The notes under the pieces: model-generated
Databases searched by the model: none
What the model was told of the DNA's origin: nothing
Seen by the model: the letters and a program-made list of their open reading frames with translations, nothing else
Shown here: positions 1 to 8,930 of the stretch, piece by piece
How the letters are laid out: each line of letters starts with the position of its first letter
How positions within the stretch are numbered: position 1 is the first letter of the stretch
Program-made: the position numbers and the translations under genes
Virus record (IMG/VR): IMGVR_UViG_3300042731_011319
Coordinates: 45,723 to 109,722 of that record
From: a virus
Reading direction: 5' to 3' (one strand)
Length of the DNA: 64,000 nucleotides

Positions 1-1588
1 TTTTTAATAAAGAAAGAAAAAATTGCTGAGGATGATTGAATTTAAGGTATGTGGTCCATGCAGATAATGTAGAGTAAGCAATAGAGTGAGACTTATTGAA
101 CGAATAATTAGCACTATCTTCAGCAACCCGCCATAAAATATCAGCAGATTCAATGGGCAAGTTATTCTCGATGACTTGCTTTTCTATTTTAGCTTTCCAA
201 GCCGGCATTTGATCTACTTTTTTCTTTCCGACAATTCTTCTTAATTGTTCGGCTTCATCTAAAGTAAAGCCAACCTGAACTGCCATCTTCATTAATTGCT
301 CTTGATACAAGGGGATTCCTCCTGTGTACGAAAGAACATCATCATATAATTCGTGCTGACTTTGAAATTCACCAGTCCTAACATAATCCGCATATTGGTC
401 AGCGAAATCTAATGCTCCTGGCCTGGCAATAGCTACTACCGCACTAAGTTGCTCTAAATTTTGAGGTTTAATTTTTTTGCAAACACTAAAATTTGTATGA
501 GCTTCAATCTGGAATAAACCATGTGCGTGATCAAGTTCTTGAAAGGGTAGGTAAGTTTTTTCGTCGTCAAGAGGTATAGACATGGGGTCAAAGTTCAAAG
601 CTTTACATGCATCATGTATGACACTTAAGGTTCTTAAACCTAATATGTCAAACTTGACCATTAGTTCGGCTACCCAATTCATGTCATATGCAGTTACTAA
701 AGCACCTTCATTAGTAGCTTGGAGCGGACAAATAGAGGAAATTTTATCGTGAGATATTGCTATGCCAGAAGGATGGACACCGCTATTCTTATTTAGGCCT
801 TCAATTTTTTGAGCTATATCAAAAGACTCTTTATTAGATTCCGCCCAATCCTTGAATTTATCACTGTCTTCAATTGCATCATTAAGACTCGCGACCTTAC
901 CAAAATTCTTGGGGATAAGTGCTGTAATAGCATTGATGTCAGTTTCGCTATAACCTCCAACAATTTTACCGCACTCGCGGATACATAACTTACTACTTAA
1001 TGTATTTAAAGTTAATATCTTGGCAGTTCTTCCGGGGTATTTATCTTCAATGTAATTGATGACTTTGTAACGATGTTCGTAAGAAATATCATTATCAACA
1101 TCAGCTAAAAGACTTCCATCCAAATATGTAATCCCATCTTTTTCTGTTTTTTTAGCCCTGCTCTTACTTACAAACCTCTCAAAAAATAAATCATATTTGA
1201 TGGGGTCAATCTTCGTCACATCAATCAAGTATAACACTAATGAGCCAGCTGCACTCCCTCGACCTGGCCCAGTAGGAATATTGTTTTGATGGCAGAAGTT
1301 TAATATGTCCCAGTTTAATAAAATATAATCAATAAAACCAAGCTCTTTTAATATACTAAGCTCTTCTTTAGCTCTATCATAGTATTCCTGTTTATTGCTT
1401 TGTTGGTCAATTCCTTTGTCTTTAACCCCTTTCAAGCAAAGTTCTCGCAGAAAGTCATAATTAGAAATGTCGGGAGACTTGCCTATAGACTTGTATTGCT
1501 CTGGGCTAATTTCAATTTTTGGTAACTGAACACCGGGAGGTATACAATCTTCATAAGCAACAAATTCATCTGTAAAGTTGGCTGTCAT
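1..1588 (-). CDS. dnaE: DNA polymerase III alpha, polymerase core (3' end outside window)
   Basis: Replicative C-family DNA polymerase. I translated this open frame by hand; it starts at the ATG at 1588 and stays open to the left edge. It shows GPGRGSAAGS near residue 107, the palm aspartates in ADVDND near 163, SGVHPSGIAIS near 273, a YQEQLM motif, and FNKSHSIAYS close to the edge, all in DnaE order. The PHP region normally at the N-terminus is missing and is encoded separately at 2447-3235. The start overlaps the preceding stop by one base (TAATG). The C-terminal HhH/OB parts would lie beyond the window. Identification is secure; the true length is unknown. Confidence 0.93.
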   Translation of the reverse strand, partial: MTANFTDEFVAYEDCIPPGVQLPKIEISPEQYKSIGKSPDISNYDFLRELCLKGVKDKGIDQQSNKQEYYDRAKEELSILKELGFIDYILLNWDILNFCHQNNIPTGPGRGSAAGSLVLYLIDVTKIDPIKYDLFFERFVSKSRAKKTEKDGITYLDGSLLADVDNDISYEHRYKVINYIEDKYPGRTAKILTLNTLSSKLCIRECGKIVGGYSETDINAITALIPKNFGKVASLNDAIEDSDKFKDWAESNKESFDIAQKIEGLNKNSGVHPSGIAISHDKISSICPLQATNEGALVTAYDMNWVAELMVKFDILGLRTLSVIHDACKALNFDPMSIPLDDEKTYLPFQELDHAHGLFQIEAHTNFSVCKKIKPQNLEQLSAVVAIARPGALDFADQYADYVRTGEFQSQHELYDDVLSYTGGIPLYQEQLMKMAVQVGFTLDEAEQLRRIVGKKKVDQMPAWKAKIEKQVIENNLPIESADILWRVAEDSANYSFNKSHSIAYSTLSAWTTYLKFNHPQQFFLSLLK

Positions 1589-1812
1589 TAGTTCATGATG
1601 GAATCATTTCTGCATTCTTCTAAAGCCTTATGATGAATAGATAATGATTCTATTTGATTAGATATTTTATTATATTCAATTGGATTGTTTTCCCAGTACT
1701 CAAGCGACTCAGAAAAAATTCTTGAGTATAAGTCTTCGGCTTCAAACAATAACCCCGATAGCTCTGATTGATACAAGTCAAGTTGCATGTTTATTTCGTC
1801 TTTTAATCTCAT
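1588..1812 (-). CDS. Small coiled-coil protein within the polymerase operon
   Basis: A 74-residue protein, rich in Glu, Leu and Ser, predicted largely helical. I recognise no family. It is probably real because its ATG overlaps the end of the exonuclease gene as ATGA (1809-1812) and its stop overlaps the polymerase start as TAATG (1588), so translation is tightly coupled. A role as a polymerase accessory or as a bridge between the split polymerase pieces is only a guess from position. Confidence 0.65.
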   Translation of the reverse strand: MRLKDEINMQLDLYQSELSGLLFEAEDLYSRIFSESLEYWENNPIEYNKISNQIESLSIHHKALEECRNDSIMN

Positions 1813-2450
1813 ATTTTAATATTCCAAATCATTTTTTTAAATACTTCATAGTTTTTTTGTATGTCATAAAGTGCATCATGTAACTTAGCAGGGTCGAATT
1901 CAACATCATAGGTTTTACAGCATGCTCCTAAGTTTAATCGCATTCCTCTTTCGTATATAGAGTTTAATTTAAACTGCCAAGATAATAGATCTAGCTCCTT
2001 GTCATACTCAATATTTTTATGAATAGCTTTAGCAATAGAGAGAGTATCAATAGATTGCTTTAAATAAGAATAATCAGTTGGTCTGCCTAAGAGCTTTCTG
2101 AAAATGTTGTGAATATAAATGTCAAAACCTAATATATTGTGCCCCAAATTAATATACTCATCATTATATAAATATTTTTCAAAATGATCAAGAACTTTTT
2201 CGGCGGGTTGAGCTAGTTTTTTATATTTAGCATCTTTAAACCCTGTCACCTTACGAGCACCATCTGACATGCGAAGGTCTTCCCAATAAATATGATAGTC
2301 ATTTGACTCAATTAATTTTTCACCTTCATAAACTAAGAAAGCAAGTTGCCATGGCTTATTGTGCTCAGAAACTAAGTTTAAATTACATGTTTCAAAATCA
2401 AAAACAATATATTTTTGCTTCTTTTTAAATCGTAATAAGTCTTCAATCAT
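1809..2450 (-). CDS. DEDDh 3'-5' exonuclease (DnaQ-like)
   Basis: Probable proofreading or repair exonuclease. ExoI motif residues D18 and E20 lie in VFDFETCNLN, an ExoII-like GHNILGFD follows mid-protein, and HDALYD near residues 192-197 fits the ExoIII HxAxxD pattern, making it the DEDDh subtype. Length (213 aa) is typical of a bare DnaQ-type domain. It overlaps the upstream PHP gene and the downstream small gene by 4 bases each, and the polymerase core follows directly. It is therefore likely the epsilon-like subunit of this phage polymerase; the interaction is inferred from gene order. Confidence 0.85.
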   Translation of the reverse strand: MIEDLLRFKKKQKYIVFDFETCNLNLVSEHNKPWQLAFLVYEGEKLIESNDYHIYWEDLRMSDGARKVTGFKDAKYKKLAQPAEKVLDHFEKYLYNDEYINLGHNILGFDIYIHNIFRKLLGRPTDYSYLKQSIDTLSIAKAIHKNIEYDKELDLLSWQFKLNSIYERGMRLNLGACCKTYDVEFDPAKLHDALYDIQKNYEVFKKMIWNIKI

Positions 2451-3235
2451 ACCGTAGTTAAATTATTTTTTTCAAGATAGCTTTCCCAACAAAACTCATC
2501 ACTCCCTAGATGATCGAAATTGGGTTTCTCGAGAGAAAGATCGCGACCAGCAAAAGAACTCCGCCCGCATATTAATTTATAAGTTAAATAGGCGGAAAAA
2601 TCTTGCTTGTTTTTATAGAAAATTGATTGAGTCGACTCGGTTTGGAAACCATGAGAGTCGCAGTATTTAATTACAGCATCCTGGGTCATTGCATCAAATG
2701 GCAGGCTATTACTTTCGATAAAAAAAGTAGGTGCGGTAAAAGTAAAATGAGCAAAACAAGACTGAAATGTAGTTAAATTTTTAAAAATAAAGGAATCATA
2801 AAAAGGGATACATAGCTTTAGGCAATCTTCATCCCAGAACGATTGAAGAAAATTAAAGTCCATCCATCCATTATGTTTTGTTTTACATTCAGTATAAATT
2901 TTGTTTAATAATTTACAGCCGTCTGAGTTTTTAGGAAATAATATAACTTTATGGCTGCATTTTATATCTTTTGGATCGATAGATTTTGATAAATCATCGC
3001 ACATGTCTAACCTTAAGCCAAAAATGAGTTGCTTGTTTAAATCAAAGCATACTTTGCGGGCTTGCAGGAATCCCATGAAACTGTCTTCAACCAGAATAAT
3101 TCTATCAAGAGAATAATCTTCCGCAATATCAAATATAGAATCAGGATTTTTAGTATTAGGATCTATCGCAGGAGAATCTAAAGTTAAAATAGATTTTCCT
3201 ATAGAAAAATGACTTTTAAATAATGGTAAGATCAC
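2447..3235 (-). CDS. PHP-like N-terminal piece of DNA polymerase III alpha
   Basis: A 262-residue protein whose first 100 residues follow the DnaE N-terminus: an HFSIGKSILTL segment, then IFDIAEDYSLDRIILVEDSFMG and LIFGLRLDMC, which match the region where DnaE proteins read 'ALTDHGNMFG...KPIIG'. The metal-binding histidines of active PHP domains are mostly lost, so phosphoesterase activity is doubtful. With the polymerase core at 1-1588 lacking this region, the simplest reading is a polymerase split into two chains with an exonuclease gene between them. Remote homology was judged by eye, so this is less certain than its neighbours. Confidence 0.65.
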   Translation of the reverse strand: MILPLFKSHFSIGKSILTLDSPAIDPNTKNPDSIFDIAEDYSLDRIILVEDSFMGFLQARKVCFDLNKQLIFGLRLDMCDDLSKSIDPKDIKCSHKVILFPKNSDGCKLLNKIYTECKTKHNGWMDFNFLQSFWDEDCLKLCIPFYDSFIFKNLTTFQSCFAHFTFTAPTFFIESNSLPFDAMTQDAVIKYCDSHGFQTESTQSIFYKNKQDFSAYLTYKLICGRSSFAGRDLSLEKPNFDHLGSDEFCWESYLEKNNLTTV

Positions 3236-3266
3236 CCATACAGGGTAACACTAAAGAGTAAAAAAG

Positions 3267-4082
3267 TCAAGTATTAATTGCAGATCCGTAAATTTTAGGC
3301 CAACAATTAATGGGTATACTAATCCGAGATTCAGAAAGAGGTCGCTGTCCAGAGTTTGAATTACAATTTAAATGTAGATAATTACCGGGAAATAAGATGA
3401 CCGAACCTGGCAACGAATCAATAGAAATAAATCGATCACTCTTATAGTCTAAAATTTTAGAGCTAACATAATCAAAGGATGAGTCTATAAAAGAGGGTTT
3501 GAGTACCCAACTATAACGAAGTTCGTCGAACTCGGGATCTTTTTCGATTGTAAAATAATCATTCAAATCATCGATAGTCGTACCATCAAGAATGTGAAGT
3601 TTGGAATTTGTTTGGGAAGTCTTGTTGAAAGGCAAACTTACAATACTGTATTTTGGGAAGTCTTGATTCAAGATAGAATCAAATAATTCAATAGATTCAT
3701 CTCGATCAATATGAGGAGCTCTTGAGCTTCTGCTAGCCCATGTTTCATAGCATTGAATATTAGATATATCTAATAGATTCAAAGAAATCAAAGAGTTAAT
3801 AATGTGCTCGGTATATCTTTTGCGAAGTTCTGACTGAGCTTCGTTTAGCTCGCCAAACTTTTGAGAATATTCAATTAATTTTTGATTACTAGAGGCGATA
3901 GAGTTGAAATTCTTATCAAACACATGAGTGTAGCGAAAAATGTTGTCTGAATTTATTGGATCGTTTACTGAGCTGCCAGAGAAAATACATTGCTCGATTA
4001 AATTACCGCCATAAGAATCAAATAAATCTTGGATGATGCCGCTTATAATATATATACCTGAACCTAATTCTTGTACCTTCAT
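3267..4082 (-). CDS. 2-oxoglutarate/Fe(II) oxygenase-like protein
   Basis: A 271-residue protein of the double-stranded beta-helix oxygenase type. HIDRD gives the HxD motif (H124, D126). PGNYLHLN gives the distal iron ligand H237. R253 in ESRISIPINCWP would bind 2-oxoglutarate. Such genes are frequent in marine phages; substrates are rarely known. It lies 2 bases after the next oxygenase gene in the same transcript, close to a tail-fibre gene, so a virion protein or glycan could be the substrate (inference). Confidence 0.7.
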   Translation of the reverse strand: MKVQELGSGIYIISGIIQDLFDSYGGNLIEQCIFSGSSVNDPINSDNIFRYTHVFDKNFNSIASSNQKLIEYSQKFGELNEAQSELRKRYTEHIINSLISLNLLDISNIQCYETWASRSSRAPHIDRDESIELFDSILNQDFPKYSIVSLPFNKTSQTNSKLHILDGTTIDDLNDYFTIEKDPEFDELRYSWVLKPSFIDSSFDYVSSKILDYKSDRFISIDSLPGSVILFPGNYLHLNCNSNSGQRPLSESRISIPINCWPKIYGSAINT

Positions 4083-4084
4083 AA

Positions 4085-4675
4085 TTAAAAAGTAATAAAT
4101 GAAACTAAAATATATCTAGTGCCTGATGTAACTGGTCTAGATCCGTGTTGATATTTACGATTGCCGGGATGCATTAAAAGATCTCCTTTATTGGGTTGAA
4201 TTAATTTTCCATGAAATTTTTGATCTCCTACAAAAAAAGTGCCTCCTCCTTCAAAGTTGTCAGACAATAAAATATTAATAGTATACATAACATGATCACC
4301 GTCAGTATGCAGCTTGAGGTGGCCTTGTGTTTCAGGTGTATATTTAGCAATAAAACTATGATCCGAAAAAGTTTCTTTGCAAACAACTCCAGGGACGAAA
4401 GATAGGCAGTATAAAGCCATGGGGTGAATATACTTTCTTAAAAATTCTGTGTATTCTTCGTACAAGTCTAAAGATACATCCTTAAGTAAAATATCAGTAG
4501 TTGGTGCAGTTTGATGGCGATCTGTTAAAAATCTAGATTCATCTAAGCATTGAATAAGATGATCGCATGTATTTCCAGAAAAACAAGGTATTTGAAAAAT
4601 TCCAGGATGAACTTCATCAACCATTAATTCCCATTCTTGGCTCAACAAATGAGGCGATATATTTAGAGAATTCAT
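4085..4675 (-). CDS. Prolyl-4-hydroxylase-like 2OG-Fe(II) oxygenase
   Basis: A compact 196-residue oxygenase with all core residues visible: H123 and D125 in LHTDGD, H177 in YQHGSRP, and R187 in SGTRYILVSF, with the EGGGTFF loop between them typical of the P4H-like group. It would hydroxylate a protein, nucleic acid or small molecule using Fe(II), O2 and 2-oxoglutarate. It starts 5 bases after the tail-fibre stop codon and is followed by a second, divergent oxygenase. Family assignment is strong; substrate is unknown. Confidence 0.88.
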   Translation of the reverse strand: MNSLNISPHLLSQEWELMVDEVHPGIFQIPCFSGNTCDHLIQCLDESRFLTDRHQTAPTTDILLKDVSLDLYEEYTEFLRKYIHPMALYCLSFVPGVVCKETFSDHSFIAKYTPETQGHLKLHTDGDHVMYTINILLSDNFEGGGTFFVGDQKFHGKLIQPNKGDLLMHPGNRKYQHGSRPVTSGTRYILVSFITF

Positions 4676-4680
4676 TAAAT

Positions 4681-6372
4681 TTAAAATGAATCGAGGATGT
4701 CTAGGCTGCCATCAGGTGGTGTTAGCCGATAGCCGCCATGAATCCAAAGCTCGATGCCATGATCGGGCATACTGGTGCCTATCGGATACCTCAAAGGAAT
4801 ATCATGAGTAATATCTAAATGATTTGTACTGCCATCGTCTTTATAAAGACTATCAAACCAATCCCTCGGATGAGTTCCTATATCAACGCCCTCAAAAAAA
4901 TATACCGACCACTCATAAAAAGCGCATGGATTATCTAATTTTCCGCCATATCCATTCGATCTAACCCATGTTCTATTTAGTTTTCTAATATGTCCGTGAG
5001 GTAAAATGATAGCCATCGAATAGTATCCATTACCCAAGAGGGTGCCGGTATCACCAGCATTAAATGTGGTGGTGTAATTCGGCCATTTTGAGGTATAGCT
5101 AACCAAAGGCCAAGTTTGATGCAGAAGATGAGCATACATGGGTCCATGGCTACTACCACAACCGCCTTCGAGAAAAACCAATCGCTGTTGATTGCCATAT
5201 GGGTTGCCAGTCTTCCATTCGACATTGAGTTTTATTTCTTCGCACCCACCTCCAGATTTAAGAGCTTGAAACCATATATAAGAACCCTCCTTGCCAACCG
5301 TGTCCGCGTAGTTCTGTCCTTCAATTAAAAAATCAGTATAATCACTGCCTGCACCATTGCTATTACCATGAGCTATCAATTGCCAACTAGGATAACCTGT
5401 GAGAGCCGGCGGGTTTGGTTTTGCGGAATAAACAATTTTAATATACTTGCCTTGCCAGCTTACGCGACCATAACCATCTACCCAAAATCCATAAGTAAAA
5501 GCATCGTATCGACCATTGGTATTCTGGCCATCTTCTAACATAATATTAAAGCCAGCTTTACTCAATTGAACATCAAACTGTATATTACTGGTTTGTATAA
5601 CCGCAACGCCTGAAACCTCTAGGCCTGTATCATAATCCAATACTTCAACTCGATGTGCATTTCTACCATCAGCGAAAGCGGAAACCCAAACCTCTACAAG
5701 CATGGATGTGGTGTTATGGCCATGATATACTGTCCATGCACTTCCTGGACTAACTGGGCCTACCCACCCAGTAGATTCAACAGAGCTGGTGGGCATTTCA
5801 ATGGCGCCCCAACTGCCGTCACCTTTAAGATATGCATTTTCGCTTCCAGCTGAAGGGGCTGGCACAAGACCAGATGTTCCAGCCGTACTTGAGCTTGCGC
5901 CACTAAAAGCAGGTGTGACGGGCAAAGGCCTCCATGTGCCGTCAGCATTTAACCATTCTTTTGCGGCCACCTCTGTAGCTGTTGGTCCGGGCACTAATCC
6001 AGTATGGCCACTACCAAAAGTTCGATGAGATCGCCAAGCAGGGTTGCCTGAGGCATCAGTCATCCATACTGCATGGGCATTGCTGCCCCCTGCAGATACA
6101 ACTCCGGCAGCGGTTTTACTATTTGCAAAATAACTAATCGGCCTCCAATTTCCATCAGCAACAAGTATTTCAGTAGAGACAATTTCAGCTTCAGTTGGGC
6201 CGGGCACTAAACCTTTAACATCTTTGGAAAATACTTGTTGTAGTTGCATCAGCTCGTGAACTGATATTTTATAAGTGATCGCACTATCAAAATCAGCAAT
6301 AGCTAAAAGATCTTCATCTTTCAAAAAATTTGCGGGAGGAACAGATAGATCTCGAATAGTATTAAATGACAT
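4681..6372 (-). CDS. Tail fibre-like / receptor-binding protein
   Basis: A 563-residue protein. The N-terminal 190 residues contain three or four degenerate repeats of the form GLVPGPTxxE...LxADGTWRP, a module common in phage tail fibres and collar spikes. The remainder is beta-rich, with many Gly, Tyr and Trp, and I recognise no enzyme motif. It is likely an adhesin that binds the host surface, although no baseplate or capsid gene is in view to prove it. GC content is clearly higher than in surrounding genes, as expected of a fast-exchanging adhesin. Two oxygenase genes follow within 5 bases. Confidence 0.75.
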   Translation of the reverse strand: MSFNTIRDLSVPPANFLKDEDLLAIADFDSAITYKISVHELMQLQQVFSKDVKGLVPGPTEAEIVSTEILVADGNWRPISYFANSKTAAGVVSAGGSNAHAVWMTDASGNPAWRSHRTFGSGHTGLVPGPTATEVAAKEWLNADGTWRPLPVTPAFSGASSSTAGTSGLVPAPSAGSENAYLKGDGSWGAIEMPTSSVESTGWVGPVSPGSAWTVYHGHNTTSMLVEVWVSAFADGRNAHRVEVLDYDTGLEVSGVAVIQTSNIQFDVQLSKAGFNIMLEDGQNTNGRYDAFTYGFWVDGYGRVSWQGKYIKIVYSAKPNPPALTGYPSWQLIAHGNSNGAGSDYTDFLIEGQNYADTVGKEGSYIWFQALKSGGGCEEIKLNVEWKTGNPYGNQQRLVFLEGGCGSSHGPMYAHLLHQTWPLVSYTSKWPNYTTTFNAGDTGTLLGNGYYSMAIILPHGHIRKLNRTWVRSNGYGGKLDNPCAFYEWSVYFFEGVDIGTHPRDWFDSLYKDDGSTNHLDITHDIPLRYPIGTSMPDHGIELWIHGGYRLTPPDGSLDILDSF

Positions 6373-6395
6373 AGCAAATATATATACACTAAAAA

Positions 6396-7559
6396 CTATC
6401 TACGGGCACGGTCAATGAAGTGATCTGCTAGCCCACCTTCATTTAAATATTCCTCTAAATCATCAAGCAATTTATTCCGTATTTCTTTTACATCAGCAGG
6501 CAAGTCTTCTTTCTTGTATTTAGCGAAAGTCATAGTAGATGCTATTAATAATAAAATAGCCAGCGGATCAAAAACAAATATCAAAGTAATAATAACGATT
6601 CTGATGGCTTGATTAGTGTCAATGCTGACACCCCCCCATTCATTTAATAGATTCGCAATATATAATATCGGACCAATCTCGACTTCCAGGGCCCTAAGCT
6701 TGGACCCATATTCAAATTTTTCAGATTCGAGCAAGGTGATACGATGATATGCATCCTCTATCTCTGAACGAGAGGGATGATCAAAGGCGTCAATAGTTGA
6801 ATCTTGAGGTGAAAAAGATAAAATGGAGTCAATTTTTGCTCGAATTTGTGATATGTCAGTATCAATATCACTAGATATTTTTTGAATTTTATTTTCGGCG
6901 GCTAATTTACTATCAGAAATAGATTTTCGTTCAAGTTCTTGGTTCGAGATTAATTCTTTGTATCGGCTTTGATTGCCAAAAAGACCGCTAGGCTTGGTGT
7001 CGGATAGTTGTTTGTCAAGTTCAGTTAATCTAATATTTAATTTATCAATAATATCATTTTGTATTTTAATTGAATTATTTTTTTCTTGCTTTAAATCTTT
7101 TACTCTGTTTTGTAATGTTGTTATTATACTGTCTGAATTATCTTTTTGATGGTTTTTATTATTATTAAATAATTCAAGTTGTTCTTTTTTTCTGGTGATG
7201 AAGTTTTGTTCTCGAATGATTTTCTGATCAATTTGATGGATGATGGCTTGTTCTTTTTCTATAGAAGCATGATGCTCAACATGAGAGCGGGATAAGAATC
7301 CAAAGATGCCCATGCTAGTAATCAGACTAAGCACTACAACCGAGAATAATAAATATCTTTTCAGAAACTTAAATGAATCATTCCAGTTATGGTGCAGCCA
7401 GACTGAAGCAACTAGTTTGCCCACTTCAAGCACTCCGCCCATTATGATAATAGCATCCCTTGAGCCAGGGAACATAGTAGCTAAACCAATTACACTAAAG
7501 TATGCCGCAGTTAACGAAATTGAAACAGCCGACAAAAAAGTTAATGCCGCAAAAAACAT
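6396..7559 (-). CDS. Multi-pass membrane protein with long cytoplasmic or periplasmic coiled coil
   Basis: A 387-residue protein with three hydrophobic segments near residues 5-28, 35-55 and 69-90, then about 150 residues of Lys/Glu/Gln-rich coiled coil, and a fourth strong segment near 316-346 (FVFDPLAILLLIAS), ending in a charged tail. I do not recognise a named family, although similar membrane/coiled-coil proteins occur in other marine phages. Its start directly abuts the upstream stop (TAA-ATG at 7557-7562). Possible roles are a membrane anchor for replication, superinfection exclusion or a tail-associated protein; the sequence does not decide. Confidence 0.7.
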   Translation of the reverse strand: MFFAALTFLSAVSISLTAAYFSVIGLATMFPGSRDAIIIMGGVLEVGKLVASVWLHHNWNDSFKFLKRYLLFSVVVLSLITSMGIFGFLSRSHVEHHASIEKEQAIIHQIDQKIIREQNFITRKKEQLELFNNNKNHQKDNSDSIITTLQNRVKDLKQEKNNSIKIQNDIIDKLNIRLTELDKQLSDTKPSGLFGNQSRYKELISNQELERKSISDSKLAAENKIQKISSDIDTDISQIRAKIDSILSFSPQDSTIDAFDHPSRSEIEDAYHRITLLESEKFEYGSKLRALEVEIGPILYIANLLNEWGGVSIDTNQAIRIVIITLIFVFDPLAILLLIASTMTFAKYKKEDLPADVKEIRNKLLDDLEEYLNEGGLADHFIDRARR

Positions 7560-7841
7560 TTAAATCTCCCCTATCTGATCGTTGTTATTACAATCTATAA
7601 TATTTTTATTTAATAATTCGAAATGCACTAATGTAAAGTACTTTCCGCTTCGCTTATTGGATGAATATCCATAGCCATGATTTGATAAAAATTTTGTTAA
7701 CTCAGCGATATACTGATATTCAATATAAACTATGATTTTTAGAGGATATCCGCAATCAGATACTTCCTGAGAGAACAAGGAATCTTCGCAATACTCATGG
7801 CAAATTGCTTCTACTGAATGTGTCATTAAAATAATGTACAC
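7560..7841 (-). CDS. Hypothetical small protein
   Basis: 93 residues with no recognised family. Its stop codon directly precedes the ATG of the coiled-coil membrane protein, which supports translation. An internal Met (residue 6, base 7826) is an alternative start. The upstream 24 bases are AT-rich with no ribosome-binding site. Confidence 0.5.
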   Translation of the reverse strand: MYIILMTHSVEAICHEYCEDSLFSQEVSDCGYPLKIIVYIEYQYIAELTKFLSNHGYGYSSNKRSGKYFTLVHFELLNKNIIDCNNNDQIGEI

Positions 7842-7865
7842 ATATAAAATTATTTAGTTAATAAT

Positions 7866-8930
7866 TTATAAAAGGTCATCAATGTCTGTTTCAGGTTTAT
7901 TCCAGTAAGGGCATCCTTTATATTTTAATAACTCCATTGTTTCACCTTCTTCTTCTTTAAGAATAATGCTATCTTTGTCCTCTTCAAAATAGGATTTGAT
8001 AATCTTCCCGCTTGAATTTTTGACTGCATAATAATTCATAGGTTTGCGATATGGACAAATATATGCAACAATAGGATTTCCTTCTTTGTCTAGAACAGGA
8101 CTACCTCGAGACATCTTATATCCATCCTTGCCACACATCAATGGGCCGCCAAATGTTCCGTCTGCAGGATAACTCTGGGCTCCTGCGAAATTTGAAGTAG
8201 CATCTTCTTCGTCAAAATTATCAAGAAAAGACTGGATACTGGTAAGAAAATATTCAATGCCTTCCAGCTCTTCATCAGAAATTTCTGACATTTTAACACA
8301 ACCAGAAGCATGTAAATCAAATTTTAAAAACAGGAATTCAACTTGCCGCTTCTTAAAGTGAGGAAATAATTTACGAACAGCCAAAGTATAAATTAAATCC
8401 TGCAAATTATCGGTAATTTCTTTGCCTTTAAAAACAGACTTGCTACTTTTAAAATCGCGAATAACCGCTAAATCAGAATCTTTGTACAAAAATAATTTAT
8501 CAATAAAGCCACGAACCCTGTAGAGTTTATCAGCTTCATCCACTGTAATATTAAATTCTTGCTCAGAAATAGCTTCATCTGGCTCTCCTCTGGCACCGCC
8601 AAAAAAATCAAAATGTAGACCTGCTAGAGTCATGTCATTGATGAGCGTCAGGTTTTCTTGGTCATTGACATTCAGTTTTTTTGCGTGGTAATGAACAAGC
8701 CTTCTTATGGGTTCACATAGGAAAATTGAGTCCTTTAAAATGATCTCATCATAAATATCTCTATGCTTCGGGTCTCCTAGTAGCTCGAAAATTAAGTGGC
8801 AAATCCAACCCCGACTAGCTCCGTCATTACTGCGGTCAGGAACTTTTAAGTGATAGGTGGCCCAATAACTCCAAGAACAACTTTGAGCTTTTTTAATTCT
8901 GCTAGCAGATAGTGGTGTTAAGTCAATCAT
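7866..8930 (-). CDS. PD-(D/E)XK nuclease, RecB/Cas4-like
   Basis: A 354-residue nuclease. GFIDKLF followed by VIRDFKSSK gives the Asp and the (D/E)xK pair of the RecB-family nuclease core, and LQDLIYTLAV matches the following helix. Four cysteines (C18, C266, C292, C340) could coordinate an iron-sulfur or zinc centre as in AddB/Cas4 proteins, although the spacing of the last three is wider than usual. It overlaps the primase gene by 8 bases. A function in recombination-dependent replication or host DNA degradation is inferred from position. Confidence 0.82.
   Translation of the reverse strand: MIDLTPLSASRIKKAQSCSWSYWATYHLKVPDRSNDGASRGWICHLIFELLGDPKHRDIYDEIILKDSIFLCEPIRRLVHYHAKKLNVNDQENLTLINDMTLAGLHFDFFGGARGEPDEAISEQEFNITVDEADKLYRVRGFIDKLFLYKDSDLAVIRDFKSSKSVFKGKEITDNLQDLIYTLAVRKLFPHFKKRQVEFLFLKFDLHASGCVKMSEISDEELEGIEYFLTSIQSFLDNFDEEDATSNFAGAQSYPADGTFGGPLMCGKDGYKMSRGSPVLDKEGNPIVAYICPYRKPMNYYAVKNSSGKIIKSYFEEDKDSIILKEEEGETMELLKYKGCPYWNKPETDIDDLL

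Noticed and set aside
4681-6372. Lysogeny module or integrase near the fibre gene
   Set aside because: No recombinase, repressor or attachment-like repeat was found anywhere in the window.
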